A stretch of 64,000 nt of DNA from the NCBI RefSeq assembly GCF_008124525.1, contig NZ_VNHJ01000012.1, positions 17,139-81,138 of the forward strand. Direction: 5' to 3'. This document shows positions 1 through 12,100 of the stretch, piece after piece (positions within the stretch are counted from its first letter, which is position 1; each line of letters opens with the position of its first letter). The stretch is from Oceanicella actignis. Lineage in GTDB: Bacteria > Pseudomonadota > Alphaproteobacteria > Rhodobacterales > Rhodobacteraceae. A model generated the notes under the pieces. The model made no database searches. It saw only the letters and a list, made by a program, of their open reading frames with translations, and was not told the DNA's origin. The position numbers were made by a program, and so were the translations under genes.

Positions 1-1
1 C

Positions 2-373
2 GCGCTCGCAGAATTGGGCGAGACCGAACGAGCACTGATTCTGCTCTCAGGGCTCCGCGGCGACAAGGCGCTCAAAACCCGAGAAAAAGTTCTGGAACGG
101 GCGGGCGACTACGCCGCGGCGCTCGCCGTGTCGCAGCTGCGAGGCGAGGACGATGCTCAAAGGCGGGGACTGCTGGCTTGGCGTGCAGGCGCCTGGCGCG
201 AAGCCGCCAAACTCCTTCCCGACCCGGTGCTGGCGGATCTTGCGAAGGCCCGCGCGCAAGAAACCAGCACAGCAAATCTTCCGCCTGAACCATCTCTTAA
301 GCATTCCCGGGCTACCCTCGAGCACGCGAAGAATTCACGGGAAATGGTCGAGAAGGCCCTGTCAGATGGATAA
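2..373 (+). CDS. C-terminal end of an unrecognised, possibly TPR-like protein (5' partial)
   Basis: The frame is open from the left edge of the window, so the start lies outside and only about 123 C-terminal residues are visible. They are Ala/Leu/Arg-rich and helical looking, with repeated AxAL and GxWREAAKLL patterns that resemble tetratricopeptide helices, but there is no signature strong enough to name a family. The stop codon overlaps the first codons of flgF by eight bases in a different frame, so the gene is almost certainly in the same operon and translationally coupled to it. That context suggests a flagellum-associated role, which is inference only. Confidence 0.6.
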   Translation, partial: ALAELGETERALILLSGLRGDKALKTREKVLERAGDYAAALAVSQLRGEDDAQRRGLLAWRAGAWREAAKLLPDPVLADLAKARAQETSTANLPPEPSLKHSRATLEHAKNSREMVEKALSDG

Positions 374-1088
374 TTCCGTTTACGTCTCCGTCACGAGGTT
401 GAGGTCTCTGACCAACCTCATCGACATCACGGCATCGAACATCGCGAACATGGCGAGCACGGGCTTCAAGAAGGAAGGCGCACTTTTCTCCGAGTTCGTG
501 AAGAAAGCCGACGTCGAGGGGGGCTCGATCTCCATGGCCGACGCCCGGGTTCGAACCACAGACCTTTCCCAAGGCGAGCTTTCGCTCACCGGCGGAGTTT
601 TCGACCTGGCCATAGTCGGAGATGGCTTCTTCAGAATCATGACGCCGAGCGGCGAGGCCCTCACCCGCGCCGGCGCATTCTCTCGAAACGCGGATGGCGA
701 GCTGGTCACCGCCGATGGGCACCGCGTTCTGGATGAAGGCGGCGCTCCGATTTTCGTGTCGCCGGAAGCACGCTCCATAAGCGTCGCTCCCAATGGCACG
801 ATCTCGGCCGACGGAGCGCCTGTCGCCGTGATCGGCGTGGTTCGACCAACGGATCCAACAAAGCTCGAGAGGCTCCATGGATCGCTCTTCGTCTCAGACT
901 CCGGGACGGAACCCGCGGGCGATTTCTCGATCCACCAAGGCTACATCGAAAAATCCAACGTCCAGCCCGTCCTGGAAATGGCCAACATGGTCAAAATCCA
1001 GAGAGCTTACGAGCTCGGCCAGTCGCTGATGGACGCCGAGGACGAACGCATCAGATCCGCCGTTCGAACTCTCGGCACCCAAAGCTGA
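366..1088 (+). CDS. flgF: Flagellar basal-body rod protein FlgF
   Basis: A 240-residue axial rod protein. The N-terminus (MDNSVYVSVTRLRSL...ITASNIANMASTGFK) is the flagellar rod signature, with the ASNIANM..TGFK block at about residues 23-35. The central DLAIVGDGFFRI block and the C-terminal QGYIEKSNV...MVKIQRAYELGQ block are typical of FlgF/FlgG proteins. The order FlgF then FlgG and the shorter length separate it from FlgG. The ATG at 366 begins exactly at the conserved N-terminus and lies inside the end of the preceding gene. FlgF forms the proximal rod in the periplasm and is exported by the flagellar type III apparatus without a cleaved signal, and none is seen here. Confidence 0.95.
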   Translation: MDNSVYVSVTRLRSLTNLIDITASNIANMASTGFKKEGALFSEFVKKADVEGGSISMADARVRTTDLSQGELSLTGGVFDLAIVGDGFFRIMTPSGEALTRAGAFSRNADGELVTADGHRVLDEGGAPIFVSPEARSISVAPNGTISADGAPVAVIGVVRPTDPTKLERLHGSLFVSDSGTEPAGDFSIHQGYIEKSNVQPVLEMANMVKIQRAYELGQSLMDAEDERIRSAVRTLGTQS

Positions 1089-1127
1089 GCCACACCGACG
1101 ATACCGCTGCTTCAGAAGGAGTAACGC

Positions 1128-1913
1128 ATGCGCGCCCTCAGCATCGCCGCGACCGGCATGGAAGCCCAACAGCTCCGCGTCGAGGTCATCTCGAACAACC
1201 TGGCCAACATGAACACGACGGCCTACAGCGCGCGTCGAGCCGAATTCGCCGACCTTCACTATCAACAGGCGCAACGCCCGGGAACGGTCACGGCGGATGA
1301 CGGGACCGTTCTCCCCACCGGCGTTCAGATCGGGCTCGGAGTGCGCGCCACCGCGATTACGCGGGATGTGGGCCAAGGCGCACTGAAGCAGACGGGAGGC
1401 GATCTCGACATCGCGATCGAGGGGGCCGGGTATCTGGAGGTGACGCTTCCATCCGGGCAAACGGCCTACACGCGGGACGGAGCCCTCAAGAGGACCGGCG
1501 AGGGATTGATCGTAACGTCCGATGGCTTTGCGATTTCGCCCGAGATCACCATTCCCGCCGACGCACGGGCCATCACGATCAATGCCGACGGCGAAGTCTA
1601 CGCCTACTTCAACGGCCAGGTCGACGCCCAGCTGATCGGCGCCTTCACGCTGGCCACCTTCGCGAACCAGAAAGGCCTGGAGGCCATCGGCAGCAATCTG
1701 TTCCTGGAAACCGAGGCGTCCGGCGCGCCCGCCATCGGCCAGCCCGGCACCGACGGAAGAGGCGTTCTTCGCCAAGGCTTTCTCGAAGAGAGCACCGTCG
1801 ACGCGGTGCGCGAGATCACCGAGCTGATCGAGGCGCAGCGGGGATACGAGCTCAACGCCAAGGTCATCACCGCCGCCGATCAGATGCTTGCGGCCACGTC
1901 TCAGGTGCGGTGA
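1128..1913 (+). CDS. flgG: Flagellar distal rod protein FlgG
   Basis: 261 residues, the usual FlgG length. The N-terminal helix MRALSIAATGMEAQQ and the rod motif VISNNLANMNTTAYS (about residues 20-34) are diagnostic. GDLDIAIEGAGYLEV lies in the middle, and the C-terminal helix EITELIEAQRGYELNAKVI closes the coiled pair. FlgG builds the distal rod that passes through the P and L rings. The gene follows flgF by 39 bp, with an AAGGAG ribosome-binding site just upstream, and its last four bases overlap the start of flgA. Confidence 0.97.
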   Translation: MRALSIAATGMEAQQLRVEVISNNLANMNTTAYSARRAEFADLHYQQAQRPGTVTADDGTVLPTGVQIGLGVRATAITRDVGQGALKQTGGDLDIAIEGAGYLEVTLPSGQTAYTRDGALKRTGEGLIVTSDGFAISPEITIPADARAITINADGEVYAYFNGQVDAQLIGAFTLATFANQKGLEAIGSNLFLETEASGAPAIGQPGTDGRGVLRQGFLEESTVDAVREITELIEAQRGYELNAKVITAADQMLAATSQVR

Positions 1914-2365
1914 TGCGGAAGCTTCTCTTCATGGCGATGCTTCTCTTGGTCGGGGCAACGGACCCCGGCGTCGCCGCGCAGACGGACCAGGAGAGCGTCG
2001 TCGTCGCAACGCGGACGATCCGGAGCCGATCCATCATCGGCCCCGAGGATGTCGCCCTGGCGACGAACCGGCCCGCGCCTCCCGGCGCGGTCACGGACGT
2101 CGAGGCCGTCGTCGGGAAAGAGGCGCGGACCTCGATCTATGCCGGCAGACCCATCATGCGCGGGCATGTTCAGGATCCGGCGATCGTCGAGCGCAACGAG
2201 CTGGTTCGTCTCATCTTTCGCAAGGGTGCGCTTTTCATCGCCGCCGACGGCCGCGCGCTGGAGCGGGGCGGCCTTGGGCAGCGGGTCACCGTCATGAACC
2301 TCGATTCGCGCGCGACCGTCGTCGGGCGCGTGAGCGGACCGGGCGAAGTGGAGGTCAGCCGATGA
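1910..2365 (+). CDS. flgA: Flagellar P-ring assembly chaperone FlgA
   Basis: 151 residues: a hydrophobic signal peptide (MRKLLFMAMLLLVGA) followed by an SAF-type domain with TRTIRSRSIIGPEDVAL and the conserved GKEARTSIYAGRPI..GHV block. This is the periplasmic chaperone that helps FlgI polymerise into the P ring around the rod. It is shorter than enterobacterial FlgA (about 219 residues) because it has only the C-terminal SAF part, as is common in alphaproteobacteria. Its ATG overlaps the flgG stop (ATGA), and its own stop overlaps the flgH start the same way. Its client FlgI is encoded about 8 kb away on the other strand. Confidence 0.9.
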   Translation: MMRKLLFMAMLLLVGATDPGVAAQTDQESVVVATRTIRSRSIIGPEDVALATNRPAPPGAVTDVEAVVGKEARTSIYAGRPIMRGHVQDPAIVERNELVRLIFRKGALFIAADGRALERGGLGQRVTVMNLDSRATVVGRVSGPGEVEVSR

Positions 2366-3099
2366 TCGCGCGCCTTGTCTTGACGGCGCTTCTTGTTGCG
2401 GCGGCCGGCTGCTCGCGGCTCGAGAACGTGGGCAAGGCCCCGGCTTTCACGCCGCCGGGCGAGGCCGAAAACCCCGTCCCGCCGATCGCGCCGCGCCGCG
2501 TCGCCTTGGCGACGCCTCCGCCAAGCCCGTCGCCCGAACCCTATTCGGCGGCGTCGCTGTGGCGGTCAGGCCCCTCGTCGCTGTTTGGCGACAGGCGGGC
2601 GAAATCGCTTGGCGACATCGTCACCGTCGTGATCGAGATCGACGACAAGGCCGAGCTGAAGAACACGACGAAGCGCTCGCGCAGCGGGTCGGAGGACATG
2701 GCGGTCTCGGCCCTTCTCGGGGCGCCCGCGCTCATTGAAAACGCCTTCGGAGTCAGCACCGACCCGGCGGCGTCGCTAAGCTCGTCCTCCTCGTCGGAAG
2801 GCGATGGGTCCGTCCGCCGCAACGAGAAGATCACTTTGCGCGTGGCCGCGACCGTCGTCGACGTTCTGCCCAACGGGCACCTCGTGATCGCGGGGAACCA
2901 GGAAATCCGGGTCAACTACGAACTGCGCGACCTGCAGATCGCCGGCGTCATCCGCCCGGAGGACATCTCGCGCAGGAACGAGATCTCGCACGACAAGATC
3001 GCCGAGGCGCGAATCTCCTACGGCGGGCGCGGTCAGATCACCGACGTTCAGCAGCCGCGCTACGGCCAGCAGATCGCCGACATCCTGCTGCCATTCTGA
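2362..3099 (+). CDS. flgH: Flagellar L-ring lipoprotein FlgH
   Basis: 245 residues. The N-terminus is a lipoprotein signal peptide ending in AAGC, which puts the lipidated cysteine at residue 17. The mature part has the FlgH landmarks: SLFGDRRAKSLGDIVTVVIEI, a serine-rich stretch, then RVAATVVDVLPNGHLVIAGNQEI and the C-terminal VRPEDIS-like segment (GVIRPEDISRRNEIS) with ARISYGGRGQI. It forms the outer-membrane L ring. The start was taken at the ATG overlapping the flgA stop, because the longer upstream reading lacks a signal peptide. It is followed 13 bp later by fliL. Confidence 0.96.
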   Translation: MIARLVLTALLVAAAGCSRLENVGKAPAFTPPGEAENPVPPIAPRRVALATPPPSPSPEPYSAASLWRSGPSSLFGDRRAKSLGDIVTVVIEIDDKAELKNTTKRSRSGSEDMAVSALLGAPALIENAFGVSTDPAASLSSSSSSEGDGSVRRNEKITLRVAATVVDVLPNGHLVIAGNQEIRVNYELRDLQIAGVIRPEDISRRNEISHDKIAEARISYGGRGQITDVQQPRYGQQIADILLPF

Positions 3100-3112
3100 G
3101 AGGGAGCCACGC

Positions 3113-3640
3113 ATGAAGAAGCTTCTGCCCATCCTGCTGGCGGTCATCGGCCTGGTGGGCGGAGCCGTCGCCGGCGCGATGCTCCGCCCAGCGCCAGCCG
3201 AAGATCACGCCAAGGCCGAAGCGCATGGCGGCGCCGAACCAGCGCACGCAGAGGGCGCGGCGCATGACGAACACGCGGCCCCGGACGAAGAGGAGGAACA
3301 GCACGACCCTGAGAAGACGTATGAGTTTGCCAAGCTGGACAAGCAATTCATCGTCCCGATCGTCCGCAACGAAGAAATCGCCGCCTTGGCGATACTGTCC
3401 CTGACGCTCGAGATGGAACCGGGGACCTCGGGCGCCGTTTCCGAGCGCGAGCCAAAGCTGCGCGACGAGCTGCTCCAGGCGCTTTTTCTGCATGCGCAGT
3501 CGGGCGGCTTCGACGGCGACTTCACCAGTCCGCAGGTCATGAAGGATTTGCGGGGCGCCTTGAAGAAGGCCGCGCGCAAGGTGATGGGACCGGCGGTGCA
3601 CGACGTTCTGCTCACCGAGTTCGTGCGCCAGGATCTTTGA
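3113..3640 (+). CDS. fliL: Flagellar basal-body-associated protein FliL
   Basis: 175 residues with a single N-terminal membrane anchor (about residues 5-27), then a linker rich in His, Glu and Ala (about 28-65), then a FliL domain with FAKLDKQFIVPIVRN, a strand block and a C-terminal region ending VHDVLLTEFVRQDL, a typical FliL ending. FliL sits next to the stator in the inner membrane and supports torque. It is the last gene of the flgFGAH-fliL run. Its motor partners motB and fliM lie about 43 kb away in this window. Confidence 0.88.
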   Translation: MKKLLPILLAVIGLVGGAVAGAMLRPAPAEDHAKAEAHGGAEPAHAEGAAHDEHAAPDEEEEQHDPEKTYEFAKLDKQFIVPIVRNEEIAALAILSLTLEMEPGTSGAVSEREPKLRDELLQALFLHAQSGGFDGDFTSPQVMKDLRGALKKAARKVMGPAVHDVLLTEFVRQDL

Positions 3641-3757
3641 CCCGGCGTTCAGGCGTGCGAAACCCGTTGCGCCGCTCGCGCAAGCCCTTAATGTGTCCGG
3701 TCCCCGGCGACGTGTCTTCTCGCCGCGGCCGGGGCGGCGGCATCAGGTGGACAAACG

Positions 3758-4876
3758 ATGAAGATCAGCATCGAGCGGGCGACTCTTCTCAAGGCCATGA
3801 GCCGGGCGCAGGGCGTCGTCGAACGCAGAACGACCATTCCGATCCTGTCCAACGTGCTGATCGAAGCTTCGGGCGACGGCGCCTCGATTCGCGCCACCGA
3901 CCTCGACGTCGAGGTCGTCGACCGCGTTCCCGCAATGGTCGAGCAGGCGGGGGCGACCACGGTCGGCGCGCATACGCTGCATGAAATCGTGCGCAAGCTG
4001 CCCGACGGGGCGATGGTGTCGCTGCACCACGACGCCGCGAGCGAAAGGCTGCACATCGTCGCCGGCCGTTCGCATTTCTCGCTCGCCACGCTGCCGCGCG
4101 AGGATTTTCCCGTCATGGCCTCGAGCGAGTATGACGTGACCTTCGCGGCCCCCGCCCCGATGCTGCGCCGGCTGTTCGACAAGGCCAAGTTCGCGATCTC
4201 GACCGAAGAGACGCGATATTATCTCAACGGCGTCTACATGCATGTCGCCGACGGCCCCGAAGGTCGCAGCCTGCGCTGCGTGGCCACGGACGGCCATCGC
4301 CTGGCGCGCGTCGACGCGCCCGTCCCGGCCGGCGCCGAGGCGGCGCCGGGCGTGATCGTGCCGCGCAAGACGGTGGGCGAGCTCAAGAAGCTGCTCGAGG
4401 ATGACGAGGCCGAGATCACCGTCAGCATCTCGGAGACCAAGATCCGCTTCGCCACCCCGGAGCTTGCCCTCACGTCGAAGGTGATCGACGGCTCGTTCCC
4501 CGACTACACGCGGGTCATCCCGCTGCACAACAGCCGCCGGCTCGAGGTGGACGCCGCCGATTTCGCGGCGGCAGTCGACCGCGTGGCGACGGTGTCGTCG
4601 GAACGCTCGCGCGCGGTCAAGCTCAAGCTCGATCAGGACAGGCTGGTGCTGTCGGTCAACGCGCCCGACACCGGCGCCGCCGAGGAGGAGCTTGTCGTCG
4701 CCTATGACGCCGAGCCCCTTGAAATCGGCTTCAACGCGAAATATCTGCTTGAAATCGCAGGACAAATCGAACGCGAGAACGCGGTTTTCATGTTCAACTC
4801 GCCGGGCGAGCCGGCCCTTGTGCGCGAAGGCGATGACGAAAGTGCCGTTTACGTCGTGATGCCGATGCGGGTGTGA
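3758..4876 (+). CDS. dnaN: DNA polymerase III sliding clamp (beta subunit)
   Basis: 372 residues, full length for DnaN. It starts MKISIERATLLKAMSRAQGVVERRTTIPILSNVLI, the conserved clamp N-terminus, and ends VYVVMPMRV, the usual C-terminus. The three-fold repeated clamp domain pattern is present, with RKTVGELKKLL and FPDYTRVIP in the second domain. The clamp encircles DNA and tethers the replicative polymerase. It leads a dnaN-recF-gyrB group. The 117 bp before it contain neither dnaA nor an obvious DnaA box cluster. Confidence 0.98.
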   Translation: MKISIERATLLKAMSRAQGVVERRTTIPILSNVLIEASGDGASIRATDLDVEVVDRVPAMVEQAGATTVGAHTLHEIVRKLPDGAMVSLHHDAASERLHIVAGRSHFSLATLPREDFPVMASSEYDVTFAAPAPMLRRLFDKAKFAISTEETRYYLNGVYMHVADGPEGRSLRCVATDGHRLARVDAPVPAGAEAAPGVIVPRKTVGELKKLLEDDEAEITVSISETKIRFATPELALTSKVIDGSFPDYTRVIPLHNSRRLEVDAADFAAAVDRVATVSSERSRAVKLKLDQDRLVLSVNAPDTGAAEEELVVAYDAEPLEIGFNAKYLLEIAGQIERENAVFMFNSPGEPALVREGDDESAVYVVMPMRV

Positions 4877-4916
4877 TGCGCGTCGATGGCCGGCCGGCGG
4901 CGCGGAGCGGCCGGAC

Positions 4917-8560
<3,644 letters not shown>

Positions 8561-8728
8561 GCAACGGGCCCCCGGCGCGCTTGCGCCGCGGGGACCGCAC
8601 TTGGGCAAAAGGCTATCCGGGCGCGGATCGGCGCGGCGGCGGTTACGCGCTTGCCGGCCGCCGCCGCGGACGGCATCCTTCCGCCGCCACCATTCCCCGC
8701 AAGGGGCCCAGGCGCGAGGGAAGCGGCC

Positions 8729-9877
8729 ATGATTTCGAGAAGAACCTTTCTTGCGGGCGCAGGGCTTGCCGCCGCGGGCGCCGCGGGCTGGCAATTCGGT
8801 CTGCGGCCGATGCTCGATCCCGCGCCGGCCAAGGTCGGCTTCGAGCTTGACGATGAAACCCTGCGCGCTGCGCGCGACTTCATGGCCCGACATCCGATCA
8901 TCGACAGCCACGCCCACCCCGGGCGAACCTTTCTGCGCGAGGCCGAGAACCTTTCCTTCAAGATTCGGCTCTACAAGCTTCTGGGCGGCGCTTTCGAGGA
9001 ACGCACGCTTGCGGACATGGCCGAAGGCGGCGTGGACGGCGCGGTCTTCAACGGCGTCGCCGACGTTCAGCTTCTGACCCTGAGCGACGAGGGCCTTGTT
9101 GCCGGGCGCGAATTTTCGCCCGACGAGGCATGGACCTCATACCGGCGCCAGATCCGGAATCTGCGCGCCCTCGCGCAGAACGGGCTCGTCCGCTTGTGTC
9201 TGAACTCGGCCGACGTCATGGGCGCCAAGGCCGCCGGTCAACGCGCCATGATCCTGGCGATGGAGGGCGCGGATTTCCTCGAGAACGACCTTTCGCGCAT
9301 ACGCCAAGCGCATGAAGACGGCGTGCGCATGCTGACGCTCGTTCACTACCACGACAACACCCTGGGCGACATCATGACCGGCGCGGTCGGCTCGCGCGGC
9401 CTGACGGACTTTGGGCGCGAAGCCGTGGCCGCGATCCAGGAGGCCGGAGTCATGATCGATCTGTCCCACGCTTCCGAGAAGACCGCGTTCGACGTTCTTT
9501 CGATCTCGAAAAAGCCGGTCGTTCTGACGCATACCCACATCAACACGCCGACGCTCAGCCATCCTCGCTTCGTAAGCCGCGAACTGGCTCAGGCCGTCGC
9601 CGAAACGGGCGGCTACATCGGCGCGTGGCCGGCGGGCATCGGGATCGACTCTCTTGCGCAGTTCATCGACCGCGTCGAGTTTCTGCTCGACGCCGTCGGC
9701 GCCGCTCATGTGGCGCTGGGCTCGGACATGGACGCCAACTACAAGCCTGTGCTCGAAACCTATCGCAAGATGCCGCTGGTGGTCGGCGCGCTGATGCGGC
9801 GAGGCGTAGCCGAACAGGATCTGGCCGCCATCATGGGCGGCAATGTGCTGCGCGTCATGGACATGTCCCAGGCCTGA
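8729..9877 (+). CDS. Exported membrane dipeptidase-like protein (peptidase M19 / amidohydrolase fold)
   Basis: 382 residues with a twin-arginine type signal (MISRRTFLAGAGLAAAG), so probably exported folded. The TIM-barrel metallohydrolase metal ligands can be followed: DSHAHPG (His61, His63), LAMEGADF, VMIDLSHAS, VVLTHTH and LGSDMDANY. This layout is the M19 renal dipeptidase pattern, except that the first motif is HxH rather than the family's usual HxD. Substrate is unknown: dipeptides, D-amino-acid dipeptides or another amide are all possible. It stands alone between gyrB and the convergent flgI. The start was chosen at the ATG that gives the Tat signal and has a GGGAAG site upstream. Confidence 0.8.
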   Translation: MISRRTFLAGAGLAAAGAAGWQFGLRPMLDPAPAKVGFELDDETLRAARDFMARHPIIDSHAHPGRTFLREAENLSFKIRLYKLLGGAFEERTLADMAEGGVDGAVFNGVADVQLLTLSDEGLVAGREFSPDEAWTSYRRQIRNLRALAQNGLVRLCLNSADVMGAKAAGQRAMILAMEGADFLENDLSRIRQAHEDGVRMLTLVHYHDNTLGDIMTGAVGSRGLTDFGREAVAAIQEAGVMIDLSHASEKTAFDVLSISKKPVVLTHTHINTPTLSHPRFVSRELAQAVAETGGYIGAWPAGIGIDSLAQFIDRVEFLLDAVGAAHVALGSDMDANYKPVLETYRKMPLVVGALMRRGVAEQDLAAIMGGNVLRVMDMSQA

Positions 9878-9931
9878 GCAAGCCGGCCGCGAAGGCGTCG
9901 AAGCCGCGCATTCGCGCGCGGCTTGGACGCG

Positions 9932-11092
9932 CTATCGCACGATGAAGTCGGCATGCAGCGCCCCCGAGGATTTGAGCGACATCAGGATGTCGATCAGCCC
10001 CGAAGACGTGACGCCGATCATGTTCAGTCCGGCGACCAGGTCATCCAACGTCACGTTCCCGTCGATGACGAACAGGTTGCCCTGCCCGCCCTGGTTCACG
10101 TCGATATTGGTCCTGGGAACGACGATCGTCTCGCCGTTCTTCGCGAAGGGATTGGGCTGAGAGACCGTCGGCGTCTCATCGATGCGGATGGTCAGCCCGC
10201 CCTTCGAAATGGCCACCTTGGAAATGCGCACATCGCCGCCCATGACGACCGTTCCCGTGCGCTGATCGACCACCACCCGCGCGACCACCGAGGGGTTCAC
10301 GGTCAGATTCTCGATCCGACTGATCAACGCGGCCGGGCTCAGGCCCGAGCCCGCGACGTCGACCTGAACCGTGCCCGAATCAAGCATGACCGCCGGCGCG
10401 CCGGGCAGGGTCTTGTTGATGGTCTCGGCGATGCGCGAGGCGGTCGTGAAATCGGCCTCGCGCAAGGCCAGGCGGATGTTCGGCATCGATGCCAGGGAAT
10501 AGTCGATCTCGCGCTCGACGCGGGCCCCTCCGGGAATGGTGGCGACCGTGGGCACGCCCAGGGTCACCTTCGCGGCGGCCCCTTCGGCCAACACGCCCCC
10601 CGCGACGATGGACCCCTGCGCGACTGCATATATCTCGCCGTCGGCGGCGTTGAGCGGCGTCATGATGAGCGTTCCGCCCAGCAGGGATTTCGCGTCGCCA
10701 ATGGCCGAAACCGTCACGTCGATCTTGCTTCCGGCGCGCGCGAAGGGCGGCAGAACCGCCGTCACCAGAACCGCGGCGACATTCTTCGGACGGAAACTTT
10801 CGCCCGACACGTTGATCCCGAGGCGCTCGAGCAGGTTCGCCAAGGCCTCTTCCGTAAAGGGAGAGTTGCGCAATCCGTCGCCCGTCCCGGCCAACCCCAC
10901 CACAAGGCCATAGCCGACAAGGTCGTTGCCGCGCACGCCCTCGAAATCGACCAGATCCTTGATCCGCACATTGGGCCCATGGCCGCGCCCTTCGACGCCC
11001 GGAGCGGGCGGCATGACCCCCGGCGCGGCGGGCAACGCGCCGGCCCACGCAAGCAGCATCGCCGCCGTCAGTCTGAACAACAGCCGGTTCAT
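9932..11092 (-). CDS. flgI: Flagellar P-ring protein FlgI
   Basis: 386 residues with a Sec signal peptide (MNRLLFRLTAAMLLAWAG...). Conserved FlgI blocks follow: VRIKDLVDFEGVRGNDLVGYGLVVGLAGTGD, KNVAAVLVTAVLPPFARAGSKIDVTVSAIGDAKSL and GGTLIMTPL, with VTLDDLVAGLNMIGVTSSGLIDILMSLKSSGALHA at the end. It polymerises into the periplasmic P ring with help from FlgA. It is the last gene of flgE-flgK-flgL-flgI, and its ATG overlaps the flgL stop by four bases. Confidence 0.97.
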   Translation of the reverse strand: MNRLLFRLTAAMLLAWAGALPAAPGVMPPAPGVEGRGHGPNVRIKDLVDFEGVRGNDLVGYGLVVGLAGTGDGLRNSPFTEEALANLLERLGINVSGESFRPKNVAAVLVTAVLPPFARAGSKIDVTVSAIGDAKSLLGGTLIMTPLNAADGEIYAVAQGSIVAGGVLAEGAAAKVTLGVPTVATIPGGARVEREIDYSLASMPNIRLALREADFTTASRIAETINKTLPGAPAVMLDSGTVQVDVAGSGLSPAALISRIENLTVNPSVVARVVVDQRTGTVVMGGDVRISKVAISKGGLTIRIDETPTVSQPNPFAKNGETIVVPRTNIDVNQGGQGNLFVIDGNVTLDDLVAGLNMIGVTSSGLIDILMSLKSSGALHADFIVR

Positions 11093-12099
11093 CGCAGATA
11101 ATTCACAAGGCGCATGTTGGACATGCGCACCGCGACGGTGAAGGCGGCGTCAAGCTGCGACTCCAAAGCCTGGAACTCGGACGCCGCCTCATACTGATCT
11201 TTGCCAAGGATCGACGTGCGGGCCAGCTCGAGCGCGCTCTTGCGCCCGGCCACAAGGTCGGCCGCGCGTTCGACGCGCTCCTGCCGCACGCCGACCGTCA
11301 GCCTGATGTCGTCGAGGTCGCCCATCGCCCCCATCGCGCGCTCGGCCGCATCCTGCAAAAGCGGCAGAACCATCGCATCGCCGCCAGTGAAATGGCCTTC
11401 GGTCGCCACCACCGCAGTGGCCAGACCAGCCAGCAACTTGCGAAAGGCGTCGGCGTCCGCCCTTACGTCGAAGGCGATGCGCTCGGACGGAGCGACCTCG
11501 ACATCGGACGCGTCCGCGCCCGACCCGAGATAGGCGCTCGTCTCGAAAGCGCCGCCCGCCGCAAGGAAATATCCGTCGATCTGCGCCTGCACGCCGGTCA
11601 GGGTGATCTCCGGCGCGGTCAGCGCGGTGACTGCGCTCAGAATCGCGTCGGCATCGAGCAAGGCTGGGCCGTCGGCCTGGGCGCCGGCGAACAGCGCGCG
11701 CCCGCCATAGCTGGCGTTCAGCGTGGCCACGACCGACTCGAAGGCCGCGCGCGCATCGGCGGCATGCGCAAGCGCCCCCTGCAGATCCTGAAGCTTGACC
11801 TCGGACAGCAGGTCGATCCCGATCGCCTCGCCCGCCGTGCGGATGGTCTCGAGCGCGGCCTGCGTCGCATCGAGCCGACCTCGCGCCGCCGAGATCGCAT
11901 CTCCATAGCCGCCCATCCGCGTCAATTCCGCGTCGATCGCATGCAGGCGCGAAACATCGCCTCCGCTCGCCGCCAACTGATCGGCGCGCAAGCCGGTGGA
12001 CAACTCCTTGGCCGAGACGCGCATCTTCTCGGACACGCGCGAAGTGAACATCTGCGTCTGGCGGTGCGCGAAAAGGTCGGAGATTGCCGAGAACTTCAT
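11089..12099 (-). CDS. flgL: Flagellar hook-filament junction protein FlgL
   Basis: 336 residues of flagellin-like build. A helical N-terminus (SAKELSTGLRADQLAASGGD) with the KELSTG pattern also found in flagellins is paired with a C-terminal helix (EAASEFQALESQLDAAFTVAVRMSNMRLVNYLR). Position directly after flgK and the short, filament-unlike middle domain identify it as FlgL rather than flagellin. It starts one base after the flgK stop. It forms the junction ring between hook and filament. Confidence 0.88.
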   Translation of the reverse strand: MKFSAISDLFAHRQTQMFTSRVSEKMRVSAKELSTGLRADQLAASGGDVSRLHAIDAELTRMGGYGDAISAARGRLDATQAALETIRTAGEAIGIDLLSEVKLQDLQGALAHAADARAAFESVVATLNASYGGRALFAGAQADGPALLDADAILSAVTALTAPEITLTGVQAQIDGYFLAAGGAFETSAYLGSGADASDVEVAPSERIAFDVRADADAFRKLLAGLATAVVATEGHFTGGDAMVLPLLQDAAERAMGAMGDLDDIRLTVGVRQERVERAADLVAGRKSALELARTSILGKDQYEAASEFQALESQLDAAFTVAVRMSNMRLVNYLR

Positions 12100-12100
12100 G

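Noticed and set aside
3641..3757. Replication origin before dnaN
   Set aside because: No TTATCCACA-like boxes and no AT-rich region; 117 bp only.
8561..8728. Terminator hairpin after gyrB (CCCCGGCG...CGCCGCGGGG)
   Set aside because: The stem is bulged and no T-run follows. GC-rich DNA makes such pairings by chance.
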